From Hyphochytrium catenoides (lineage: Eukaryota > Sar > Hyphochytriomycetes > Hyphochytriales > Hyphochytriaceae): 30,869 nt of DNA. Below, in pieces: positions 21,920 to 30,869 of this stretch. Each line of letters opens with the position of its first letter. Positions within the stretch are counted from its first letter, which is position 1. The stretch is taken from NCBI GenBank assembly GCA_900088475.1, contig FLMG01003632.1:1-30869 (forward strand), written 5' to 3'. The notes beneath the pieces are model-generated. The model was given only the letters and a program-made list of their open reading frames with translations. It was not told where the DNA came from and searched no databases. Position numbers and translations under genes: made by a program.

Positions 21920-23628
21920 GATGCTAGAACTGTGACAACATATAAAATCTTTGAGGCCTGGGGACTGCGCAACGGACATTAGCTATTGACGGGTGACATT
22001 TATGGATCGGGAGAACTTCAGCTTAACTTTTGCAGGACAAGGGCAGTGGCAGAGATCCCGCTAACACCTATTTAATCACCGGTCTCAAAGGTATTGACTT
22101 AGGCAAACAAATCTGCACCCTATTGAACGCGTGTTGTTATGTGGTACGGAGAGTTTTCGTTGCTGATGATAGCGAGAACGACTATCTATGTGTGGCCGCA
22201 CTTCGGGTAGCTTGGCTCTGGGTCAACTGAACGTACTCTGTGCCTGTTACTGAGGAGCCGACCAACAGAAAGTTGTTTAGACCCATGGGTCCAGCAGTGT
22301 TATATTTGTCTTGCATAGGCTGCCTTGGATCATCTGAGAGCACACAAATGCCAACGTCATTAGGAGCTGTCAGCCGTCATCGTTGGTTCACCTTATCATC
22401 ATAGTATGAGAAGAGGCTACACGCACTGGTGTCGAGCGCCACTCTGGCCGCCTGGTAGTCTTCGGCGGGAAGAGGTGTCAGACAGCTTTACCCTCGTCAT
22501 GTTTGCTCAGACAGCCTTGTCCAATGGCCACGATAGAAAGCGTAATGGTGCAAGGTCGTTAACTCTTTTTTGACGTGACAGGACATAGATAGCCGACCTT
22601 GGATAGGGCTCGTTTTTGGTTAAAAGCTTTAAGTCGTGCGCCTGTCGTGCGCTATCTGTCCCTTCTTAGGTGCATACTTCATCACAGCTTTATTATCTCT
22701 TTGCGTCACATTCTTCTGCCTCTACGGATAGCAGTGGAGAGGTTTCCAAGAGACTGTGGCGTTCCCACCAAGGTCAAACAAATCAAGAAGCAACTTGACT
22801 GATCTTGTGCAGACTGTCACTTATCGACAACCTGATGTGTGCCACTGGTAGGTAGCTACTTCCTGTCTTTGGATTCGCTTGGTGTACTACAATACTAGTA
22901 GCGAAGTCTGGGAAACGACATTCCCCATCGCAGCTCAACTATTGAACTAGAGTAGTATGGAGGACTGACAGTAGTGGCAGTTGTTTGTCCAAAGTCAGTC
23001 AGTATTCAGGAGCCAGCAGATCTGCACTGCAGCTTCAAAGACCTCTGACAAGTAGGATTCTTCCTACGAGTTATATCCTTCAGAAGCTTCAATGCTCCGT
23101 TTGCTACCGCATACGATCCCACAGTTATCCTTCAGTGTATCTTCAGTGTGATGAGCCTCGAAGCCCTTCACTGATGGGACTGAACCTTTTTTGACTCCTC
23201 AACGTTGACATGGATGCAGAGAAATGACAAAATGACGGGATATCCAGCTAATTTGACACAACTGACCTTCACCAAAGTACATTATTATCACAGTAGAAGA
23301 GTAAGTTCACAATTGGAAAGCGCGGATTGATAATTGACATCTTTATTCACACATATTTGAGAAGGCAGACTCACAAGTTGAAGCTGCGCGATGCGATCCT
23401 TGAGATGGGAACCCTGGAGATCTCAGCCGACTGAAAGGCACAGCGTCTGAGCTTTGAATGAAGCTGTTTGAACCTTGACTCCGTCGCCGAGCCTTCTACA
23501 CAGGGTTGCAAGCTTCAGGCCTCATCGGCCTCTAGTCTCCACTTGCGTTGAGTCCTAATACTGCAGCGTGAGGCGGAGGCCAAGGGCATGCAGTCATTTA
23601 GAAACCCTCGACCACGCAACGTCCACAG
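21920..23628. other. 1.7-kb gene-poor interval
   Basis: I find no family-like protein, tRNA or clear repeat on either strand. Short open frames (up to about 70 codons) lack recognisable sequence. Base composition is more even than in the GA-rich parts. A noncoding RNA gene could hide here, but I see no snRNA or snoRNA signature that I can defend. The end nearest 23628 presumably carries the hexosaminidase promoter. Confidence 0.45.
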
Positions 23629-25853
23629 ATGAGCAGGATGGACCTCCCCCATCAGGCGAGGCGCGTACAACTCAGGCCGGTGATCCTAATCTGTCTCAGC
23701 ATCTGCTGTTTGCCGGCATCTGCCCTCTCTGAGTATCAGTCAACGCTGCTACCTAAGCCCTATGAAGAGAGCTATGGGACCGACGTCGTCACTCTGGCGC
23801 CTGTAAACTTTAAGTTTGACGTGGTAGGAAAGTCATCCAAAGTTTTGGAAGAAGCTATTAAGCGGTATAGGGGTTGGACATTCTGGAAGACGGGCGGACA
23901 CATGGCAAGCTCAGAGCCCTCCTTGGAGTCTTTGAATTTTCTAGGCTCACTGATCTCCAGCCTGTCAATCAATGTGACATCGAGCTCAGAAGAGCTGAAT
24001 CGTGATACCGACTACGCCTACGAGTTAAGAGTTACATCCCAGGGCGCATACCTTGAGAGCCCAACCGCTTATGGCAGTCTTTATGGCCTGGAGACCTTTT
24101 CCCAGCTCATGGAATATATCGGAGAGAACGCAGGTGAGACAGAGCTCGGTGACTGAAAGGGGCGAGCAGGATAATTCTGATCCAGGCCTTGTAAAAACAC
24201 AGTTGCAGGGCACGGATATCGGATCAGCGGTATCCCTGTGACGATAAAGGACAAGCCGCGCTTCTCTTACCGCGGCCTACTGGTAGACACCTCAAGGCAC
24301 TACCTTCATCTGAGCACCATCATCAGGAATCTGGACGTAATGGCTTGGCACAAGTTGAATGTCATGCACTGGTAAGGGGTAGCTCACCAAGCTTCGGCCC
24401 ATTGCGCACTTATTATCCCTTTAATCTCTGGCAGCGTCTGCTTGTTTGTCCTGATATTCTCTTTCTAAGGCTCTCGAGGCCCCCTATCTCTTTGATTTGA
24501 TGCCTTTCTTCTGGTGCCAAGTGACGACAGTCCTCTGCTGCTCCTATCTTAAACCTTTCACTCAGTCCGCACCTGATCGGTCTTGCTGCTGTTGGACCGT
24601 CTCACCGGCGCGTCTTTGCTTGATAGGCACATCGTTGACGAGCAAGCCTTTCCTTACGTTTCCAAGACCTTCCCTCGTCTGTCTGGCAAAGGTGCATATA
24701 ATGCTCAGCACACGTACACCATGGACGATGTGCGCCTTGTGATAGAGGAAGCCAAGTTGCGGGGCATTCGTGTGGTGGCAGAGTTCGACACGCCGGTATA
24801 AGACTCGGTTGCTCTCTCTCGTCCCATCTTGTTCGGTTGTGGTGTCTCTCTCTTGCTCGACCTGCAAGAAAGCTTGGCCACTATTTCCTTGGTTTCTTGC
24901 ATCTAGCTGACTCGTATCCCCACCATAACGCAGGGTCACACTGAGAGCTGGGGCAGAGGTCACCCAGAAATTATGTCGCATTGTCCTGGCCCTTCCCAAC
25001 CTCTGGATCCCAGCAATGAGAAGACGTACGACTTCCTTGAAAAGCTATATGAAGAGCTTGCTGGCCTCTTTCCTGAGGAGTATATGCACCTCGGTGGGGA
25101 TGAAGTTTCTTTCGACTGCTGGAGCAAGGATCCAACTATCACCGAATGGATGAAGAAAGAGAATATCACAACGTATGCCAAGGCAGAAGAATATTTCGCC
25201 TCTCGCTTGCTCTCAATCGTTACGAAGCTGGGAAAGAAGGCAATTGTATGGCAAGAAATGTTCAACAATGGGCTGAAGCTTGCCGCGGACACTGTTATCG
25301 ACGTTTGGATGGGTGGATATGACAGCAAAACGATCACGGAAGCTACAAAGGCAGGTTATCACGTGGTCTTGTCTGGGTGCTGGTACCTGGACAACACTGG
25401 CGCTTCATGGCAGGACTATTATCGCTGCGAGGTAAGGTAGCCATAAGGTTGGACCGTGAAGGCGGTTAAGGACAGGCTAACAAGATGCTTCTGCTAACGT
25501 ATTTGCAGCCTCAAGCGTTCAATGGAACTCCTGAGGAGATGAGCAGAGTGATGGGAGGACACGCCTCTATGTGGGGTGAGAGAGTGGACCTCTCGAACTT
25601 CTTTGGGCGCATTTGGCCACGTACTTCAGCCATTGCTGAGCGGCTATGGAGCAAAAGAGAGGTGAGGGATGAAGGAGATGCTGGCCGGCGACTATCTGCA
25701 CAGCGCTGTCGCATCATACGCCGAGGCGTTCCCGCTGAGCCTTGGGAACCTGGGTATTGCGACGAGGAGCTCGAAGATGCCTGGGGATTGAGTAAAAGCG
25801 CAGTGACGGTACTTCCTGGAGGCGTCGAGGACGCACGCATGTCTATCGACTAG
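23629..25853 (+). CDS. Beta-N-acetylhexosaminidase, GH20 (HEXA/HEXB type)
   Basis: Removes terminal beta-linked GlcNAc or GalNAc from glycoconjugates, in lysosome-like compartments or outside the cell. Exons 23629-24133, 24209-24371, 24627-24795, 24934-25431 and 25509-25853 keep phase and give 559 residues, near human HEXB (556). The N-terminus has a signal-peptide-like hydrophobic stretch ([17 protein letters not shown]); a second ATG at 23638 would also work. The N-terminal GH20b-like domain (about 30-190) leads to the barrel: [41 protein letters not shown], and the catalytic Asp-Glu pair in HLGGDEV. Further on are [24 protein letters not shown] and [12 protein letters not shown]. The usual GGEACMWGE glutamate is His here. 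Intron positions cut inside active-site segments, for example between MHW and HIVDE. Confidence 0.95.
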
Positions 25854-26616
25854 ATGTGTGTGCCGTTGCAAACGTGCCGCCCCTCCTGACAATCATTGCG
25901 CACTCACATTGATGAGTGCAGGATTGGCACATTGGGTGATGCCTGATTCATGCTAGAACTTTTGAATGGACAGGAGAAATGAGCCTCAGAACAAGGATGG
26001 GATACTAGGGAGAGGAAGAGACACAATGTACCACCTCCGAGCGCGATGCAATAGGCTAGCAAGTGTAAAGCGAAGGCGAAGGCCAAGTAATCATAACCTA
26101 AGAGGATAGGGAGAGCTGAGACAGGAAGGTCATGGATGATCATCATTATCTCCATAAAGATTGCCTCCTCCGTTAAGTGACAGCCCAGGCTGCTCCCTGA
26201 TGTCCAGATAGCGGGTCCGCAGCAACTTGTGGCTAACTATCCCGCGATGATCATACTCATCAGCAGCGGCCACAAGAGCCCACTTCATCATCTGGTGATG
26301 ATCACCGCTGTTATGCCACTACTGCTTGAAGGCATCGCGAGTGGCATTCCCAGATCTTCTGTCCCCATTGGACTGCCGATAGGTAAACTTTCAAATCATC
26401 TCTGGCTGGCCCCCAGATCATCTGACCGGCCACCTTTCTCTAATAACGAGAGAATCAAAGAGTCACAAAGCTCCATCTCTAGTGCAAGAAGGACGTGCCT
26501 CCGCCCGTGCCTCTTTATTCTTAATATCAATCATCGCCTCGCTTCGTCGCCACGCTTGGCTGCCGCTTGCCTCCCTCACTTCGCCTCTCCTCTTCTTGCT
26601 CCTGGCCCGGCATCCT

Positions 26617-26643
26617 GACCGTCCTGATCGTTCTGACCGTCCT
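26617..26643. repeat. 9-bp tandem repeat, three units
   Basis: GACCGTCCT, GATCGTTCT and GACCGTCCT follow one another; the middle unit differs at two positions. Confidence 0.7.
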
Positions 26644-26783
26644 CTGCCGAGCTGCGCGAGATGAAGTTGGGTCACCCAGACCCTAATAAAAAGAAATAAA
26701 ATAGGGTAAAGAAGATTAAAAGAAAAATAAAACAGTCATAAAGAAAGCCCTATGATTGGCGTTCAGTACTTTAAACTTTCAAG

Positions 26784-26836
26784 TTTTTGACCGGTCTTTC
26801 TAGGAGTTACATAGATCTTATAAAACCGGTCAAAAA
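26784..26836. repeat. Inverted repeat with ACCGGT core
   Basis: Arms TTTTTGACCGGT (26784-26795) and ACCGGTCAAAAA (26825-26836) are perfect over 12 bp and separated by 29 bp. They sit about 230 bp upstream of the PDI start codon. The half-site GACCGGTC is itself palindromic. A paired binding site or cruciform is possible. Confidence 0.75.
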
Positions 26837-27064
26837 AGCTGGGTGAGGGGAATGGAAAGGTTGGGTCTTCAACTTCAGAAAGAAGCCCCAGGCTGGAAGA
26901 GAAGCTTCGAAGCTCTGATGAAGCTTTTTCATTGCCCTTTTGGCGCCGCCCCGCCTGCCTCCATTAACATCTGCGTCCTAGGAGGAACTTCGAAAGTTGG
27001 CTCTGCTAGCTGCTGACAACTTTGTCGTCTCTTCGGTCCAGAGGGGAGCGATACGCCATACAAA

Positions 27065-28447
27065 ATGAAGCGCGTTATCAGATCTAAGGTGCAATCAAGG
27101 AGTTTCTTCAGAGGCTGGGAAATGCTGCTGGTTAGCTTCTTTCTTAGCTGTTTGTTGGCGGCGTTTGGAAGCGCTACCAATCCAGAGAAAGTGGTTGAAC
27201 TAACCGATGATACTTTTCCAGAGATGACAGCCACTGGCAACTGGTTTGTCAAGGTATGAGATCCTTTCCAAGTCCTGAGAAGAGGCCCACCCCTGAGCTT
27301 CATAGCACTAACATTGAAATCCCTCGTCTGCCTATGGATAGTTCTACGCCCCCTGGTGCGGCCATTGCCAAGCGTGAGTCCTCCAATACTGCTTACCCGT
27401 CCGATGCCCCTAGTGTTTACTGGTTCTCTCTCACTTTGATTGTCTCTCATGCACAACGGAGCTTGCAACTATATGCTCTCTCTGCTCTCATTCCTTTTTC
27501 CTTCATTCTCTCTGTGCGTGCCTCTCTCTGTTGCTCTCTCTCTCTCTTTCTTTCCTTCTCTCTCTCTCTTCCTTCCTCTCTTTCTGCCTCTAGCTCTCGT
27601 CTGCCTGTATCAGAATCTCTGTCCAGGAACTCATGCCTCTTAACCTCGCACTTGTTTCTGCACGCCGGGACTTACTCCTTTCGTAGCCTACGTCCAGAGT
27701 GGGAGCTCCTCAGCCAGCAAGAACTGCCAGCCGACACACACGTTGCGAAAGTGAACTGTGACCGGCAGTTCAAGACCTGTGGGGAGCATGCACCCTACGG
27801 CTTCCCCACCTTGAAGCTATTCATAGGAGGAACAAGAGGGGACAAGAGCGGAGCCAAGATGCTGGAATACGAGGGAGAGAGAACCATGCCGACCCTGCTG
27901 GCTTACCTTAGGGAACACCTAGGAAGTCCGTCACAGGCCTTGCTTACTCCTACACTCGCAAATGCCGATGTCGTGGACTTAGGTACAACGCCAGAGCTGA
28001 CGGAACAGAGCTTTCCGGATGCCATTATGGCCGGAAGAACGCTTGTTCTCTTCTACGCGCCCTGGTGCGGGCATTGCAAAGGTCAGACGTTTCTCTTTCG
28101 AATAGCCATTGCTCTTTGGTTCTCTGTCGCAAGACCTGTACCACTTTCCCCTTTCCACTGTCATGGTAAAGTCATCCTTCTACGACTGTTGAGTGACCAT
28201 TGTCTGACCTGTTCTAGCTTTAAAGCCTACATGGGAGAGTCTGCGACAGGAGCTGGCCCAAGAGAGCTTCCAATCAGGTCGCCTAGCGCAGGTGGACTGT
28301 ACGAAGAACCGTCCTCTGTGCAAGCAGCACGGCATCAGGGGCTACCCTACCATCAAGCTTTTTGATGAGGGAGAACTGGTGGACAATTACACTGACAGGC
28401 GAGAGGTGTCAGCTCTCAAAAGGTTTCTGATGAACAAACAGCGATGA
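27065..28447 (+). CDS. Protein disulfide isomerase with two thioredoxin domains
   Basis: Forms and rearranges disulfides in proteins entering the secretory pathway. Exons 27065-27253, 27342-27373, 27687-28081 and 28218-28447 keep phase and give 281 residues. A hydrophobic segment near residues 20-37 (MLLVSFFLSCLLAAFG) acts as signal peptide or anchor; the internal Met there could be the true start. Domain a: VVELTDDTFPEM, then FYAPWCGHCQ, VAKVNCD and YGFPTLKLF. Domain a': ELTEQSFPD, then FYAPWCGHCK, LKPTWESL, VDCTKN and GIRGYPTIKLF. Both active sites are intact CGHC. The first active site is encoded by a 32-nt exon, and an intron follows the second directly. The C-terminus is MNKQR, without a KDEL-type signal, so retention may depend on the N-terminal anchor or on partners. 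Confidence 0.93.
27533..27590. repeat. (CT)n tract in PDI intron 2
   Basis: CT/CTTT repeat within the 313-nt intron at 27374-27686; it lengthens the pyrimidine tract of this intron. Confidence 0.8.
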
Positions 28448-29088
28448 ATAAGACGCTGCACAGCCACAGCCCGCTCTGACCCGAGCTAGTCTTTGCTATT
28501 AACACGACAGAATTTGGGCCCCGCTCTGCCTGTGCCCTTGTCCAAGGCTTGCCACGAGTAAGCTGCACTGCTAGTGTTCTACAAAGAGCTCAATAAGTGA
28601 CGGCACCTAGCTGTCTACTTCTGTCCAAGCTGCAAAAAACAATGATGAGGTACGTGGGCAGTGATGCTACGGATAAGGACATGCGGCCAACTGTCCACTG
28701 GTGACCTCACGCAAGACGGATAACGCTAAGTCTCTCTACAGTGCTATAAGGCAGCACATATATCTCTTAAGGACAATATACGCGGGCTGTGCCACTTGAA
28801 ACAGCAGCTAAACCTCCTAAGAACATCACCTCTTGCCATTCCTACATAAAGGAGGCTAGAGACAGGCTTCTGGATGCATATGCTATCTCAGATTAGGGCT
28901 AAGCCCGATGTAGATAATGAATCATACGATGCGAGATAGGACGATGACAGTGAAATGTAAGGAATAGACGCTCACAAGTGAACGAGGCGAGTGCCCTGCA
29001 TAAATAATGGCGACAGGGCACAACCGATGAACAAAATTTCGTGCCAAGCCCTCTAAGACCTTCCAAAACTAGTGCCCGAGGGCCACCG
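28448..29088. other. Intergenic, between convergent stops
   Basis: 641 bp between the PDI stop and the stop of the minus-strand phosphatase. No coding sequence, RNA gene or strong repeat was seen. It probably holds the two 3' untranslated regions. Confidence 0.5.
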
Positions 29089-30366
29089 CTAACAGCAGTC
29101 TGCGCATCTCTGCCTCTTCTTGCCGTTGATCTCTTCTTCTGTCCTATGCTTGCAGGGTTCTTGATTGCATTTAGCACCATCGCTGCTCTCCTTGGTTGGC
29201 GTGGGCTCCCTTCCTTCTTCGAGTTTGCTCAGGTTATCGTTCCCCGTACTTATCCCCTTCTGCTTAGAGGTTCCGTTCTGACCTTTCAAGAGTTGAATGG
29301 AAGGGGATATCTCCCGCACCAGGTTATTCATCGTGCTTTTTAGCTGGGCGAGCACACGGCAGACCTAAAGGCAACACAACGGACAATAATGAGAAACGCA
29401 TCGGCAGCTATATAAAGGCCGTGGCACCGCACCTGCTTGCGCTGCATCTCTGTCTGCGGAGATCCGACTTCCACTGGACGCTTCCGCATATCGTGCAGGA
29501 CCTGGCACCTTTGCATTGCTTCCTCTGCCCCCATGCCATAGAGCATACCAAGAAGTATGCTAGTCACAGTTCCTGTCCGCCCATGCCCGCCCCTGTGTCG
29601 GGACCAATGAGAGATGAGAGACATGAAAGAGAGAGCACCTTGTGATGGGGAGAGGCTTACCAGCAATGCACATAGAGCACTTCACCCTGTCGCAGTCGGT
29701 TAGCAAGGTCTTGACAAAGGTCAAGAAGAGGGTTATCATCGGCCGTTGAGCAGTCCACGATAGGGAAATGAAGAAAGTCAAGCTCGGGAGATGGCCGACG
29801 AAGAGAGCAGCTCCCATGCCTCTTCTTTGGCGGTGGCTCTTCGCTTCGGAGTGTCTGAGAGATCTCTAGGGCATCCCAATAGTACGGTCTAAAGAAGCAA
29901 AGAGTTCTCTCTTAGTTCCCTCATTCTTCCCGCTGTGGTGGCTGTCATAGTCAACTTACCTCAGAGCTAAGCCTCTGCGCCAATCTTCTACCATCACTTT
30001 GGTATGGCTGTACTCTTCTTGGAGACAGACGAAGGTTGTTACGCCTTCCGCTAGCAATCCCCTGATGTTGGCAAGATGCTGCTGGTCGTTCAGGGATGAA
30101 GGATAGGCTCCCACAAGGAGATGACCAGGAATAACCCAGTTGGACTCATCGGTCGGGCCTTGATAGTAATCGTGACGCAGGGCAGAGTGGTGCTCAAAAT
30201 GATCGAGGAGGTTGCAGACTTTCAATGAATCTTTGATCTGTTCTGGGCCATTGCAGACAACCTTTAGAGACTCACGCTTGATCGTGACGGCGCTGAGAGA
30301 CTTATTGCCGCCCCTCAATGTGGACTTCAGAGCCAGGCAGTCCTTGCTTTCAAAGAGATACTTCAT
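29089..30366 (-). CDS. Cysteine-dependent dual-specificity/tyrosine phosphatase
   Basis: Hydrolyses phosphate esters by the CX5R mechanism. Exons on the minus strand: 30366-29960, 29888-29661, 29592-29433, 29364-29089; phases agree and give 356 residues. Core: WVIPGHLLVGAYP, then GVTTFVCLQEEY, HFPIVDCSTADDN with a likely general-acid Asp, and the signature HCWGGHGRTGT with Cys and Arg in place. SPQTEMQRKQV follows. The intron at 29660-29593 splits the tryptophan codon of the signature (C-W|G-G), so the motif is visible only after splicing. The C-terminal 80 residues are Lys/Glu/Ser-rich and look disordered, ending CADCC. The start is uncertain. The open frame extends 17 codons upstream of the chosen ATG without another ATG, so a further 5' exon is possible. 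The substrate is unknown. Confidence 0.88.
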
Positions 30367-30819
30367 CGCTCTTGCACTAGGAAAGCCAATGCCTCCTTTC
30401 TTAAGTGCAAAGCTCACCCTTGCCGGTACTTTTTATCCAGGAGGAGATGGTATGCTCTTGGCTCGCTTTACCCTCGGATGCTTGCTAATCACTCTTCATC
30501 TTTCCTCGCAGAAACACGCGCTATCCGCTTGATCAAGTCCTCTCGGTGAAGCAAAAGTGATTTTGGAAAAGAGGAAAGAGAGAGAGAGGAGTGGGCGTGG
30601 GAGAGACAGGAGGAGCGCCGCTTCGAACGTTCAGAACTCTCTGGGAACTTGTGGCTCTGACTCTCTCTGTTGGCTCTGTTACCCAGCGGCTCTGACGCAG
30701 GAAGGTTTGAAGGTTTGGTCGCCTTCCTTGCTCGATAAGAGCAGCGGCCCAATGGGCCGAACAAGAGAACAAGGCGCACTAACAAAGCCAACAGAAGGCA
30801 AGAGGAGATGAACACAGGC

Positions 30820-30856
<37 letters not shown>

Positions 30857-30869
30857 AAATAGGGGGGAG
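30367..30869. other. 5' flank of the phosphatase with terminal GA repeat
   Basis: No supported coding sequence. It may hold the phosphatase promoter or an unseen first exon. GA-rich at about 30570-30615 and again at the window end. Confidence 0.4.
30813..30855. repeat. (GA)n microsatellite at the window end
   Basis: GA repeat with one GGA interruption, followed by a G run at the last bases of the window. Confidence 0.88.

Larger units (their letters stand above)
25854..27064. promoter_or_regulatory. Hexosaminidase 3' flank and PDI upstream region
   Basis: 1.2 kb with no supported gene. It contains a 9-bp tandem repeat at 26617-26643, an A-rich patch with AATAAA-like words at about 26680-26735, a 12-bp inverted repeat at 26784-26836, and TTTTGGCGCC at about 26938-26947, some 120 bp before the PDI start. 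The proximal part is likely the PDI promoter. Confidence 0.45.

Noticed and set aside
30367-30417. Extension of the last phosphatase to an in-frame GTG at 30417.
   Set aside because: GTG is not a normal nuclear start codon and no ATG lies in this extension. The ATG at 30366 was used, with an unseen 5' exon as the alternative.

Overview
The window is nuclear DNA from a eukaryote, probably a unicellular protist or microalga. The genes are broken by many short GT-AG introns, several with CTAAC/CTGAC-like branch points. The proteins are eukaryote-specific (GPI-anchor synthesis, a clamp-loader subunit, SSU processome, ER oxidoreductase, lysosomal-type hexosaminidase). Introns and intergenic DNA carry long (GA)n/(CT)n tracts. 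There are no operons, Shine-Dalgarno sites, tRNAs or CRISPR arrays. I cannot place it to phylum from sequence alone. A nucleus-encoded Cox1 C-terminal fragment fits protist lineages in which mitochondrial cox1 has been split.

Layout. 1-1483: GA/CT-rich flank. 1484-8329 (+): one very large, apparently intronless gene for a protein of about 2,280 residues. Its order is SAM-like, macro, Nudix, PARP-like ADP-ribosyltransferase, coiled coil, DEAH RNA helicase with HA2/OB, KH, then a CCA/poly(A)-polymerase-type nucleotidyltransferase; its reading frame changes three times. 9203-10897 (-): PIGC, 8 exons. 11424-13897 (+): RFC3, 11 exons, with one frame break just after the start. 14887-17175 (+): a Siw14/Oca-type phosphatase-fold protein without the catalytic arginine, 5 exons. 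17538-20788 (-): UTP14, 6 exons. 21602-21919 (+): a two-exon gene for a small protein like the C-terminus of cytochrome oxidase subunit 1. 23629-25853 (+): GH20 beta-hexosaminidase, 5 exons. 27065-28447 (+): two-domain protein disulfide isomerase, 4 exons. 29089-30366 (-): an active-type cysteine phosphatase with HCWGGHGRTG, 4 exons.

Most genes are unrelated housekeeping functions. The exception is the first gene. It joins modules that write, remove and degrade ADP-ribose marks to an RNA helicase, an RNA-binding domain and a nucleotidyltransferase, and is the best candidate here for an undescribed system. All exon structures were built by hand from splice sites, phase and family similarity. 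Apart from the frame breaks noted, every splice junction keeps phase.
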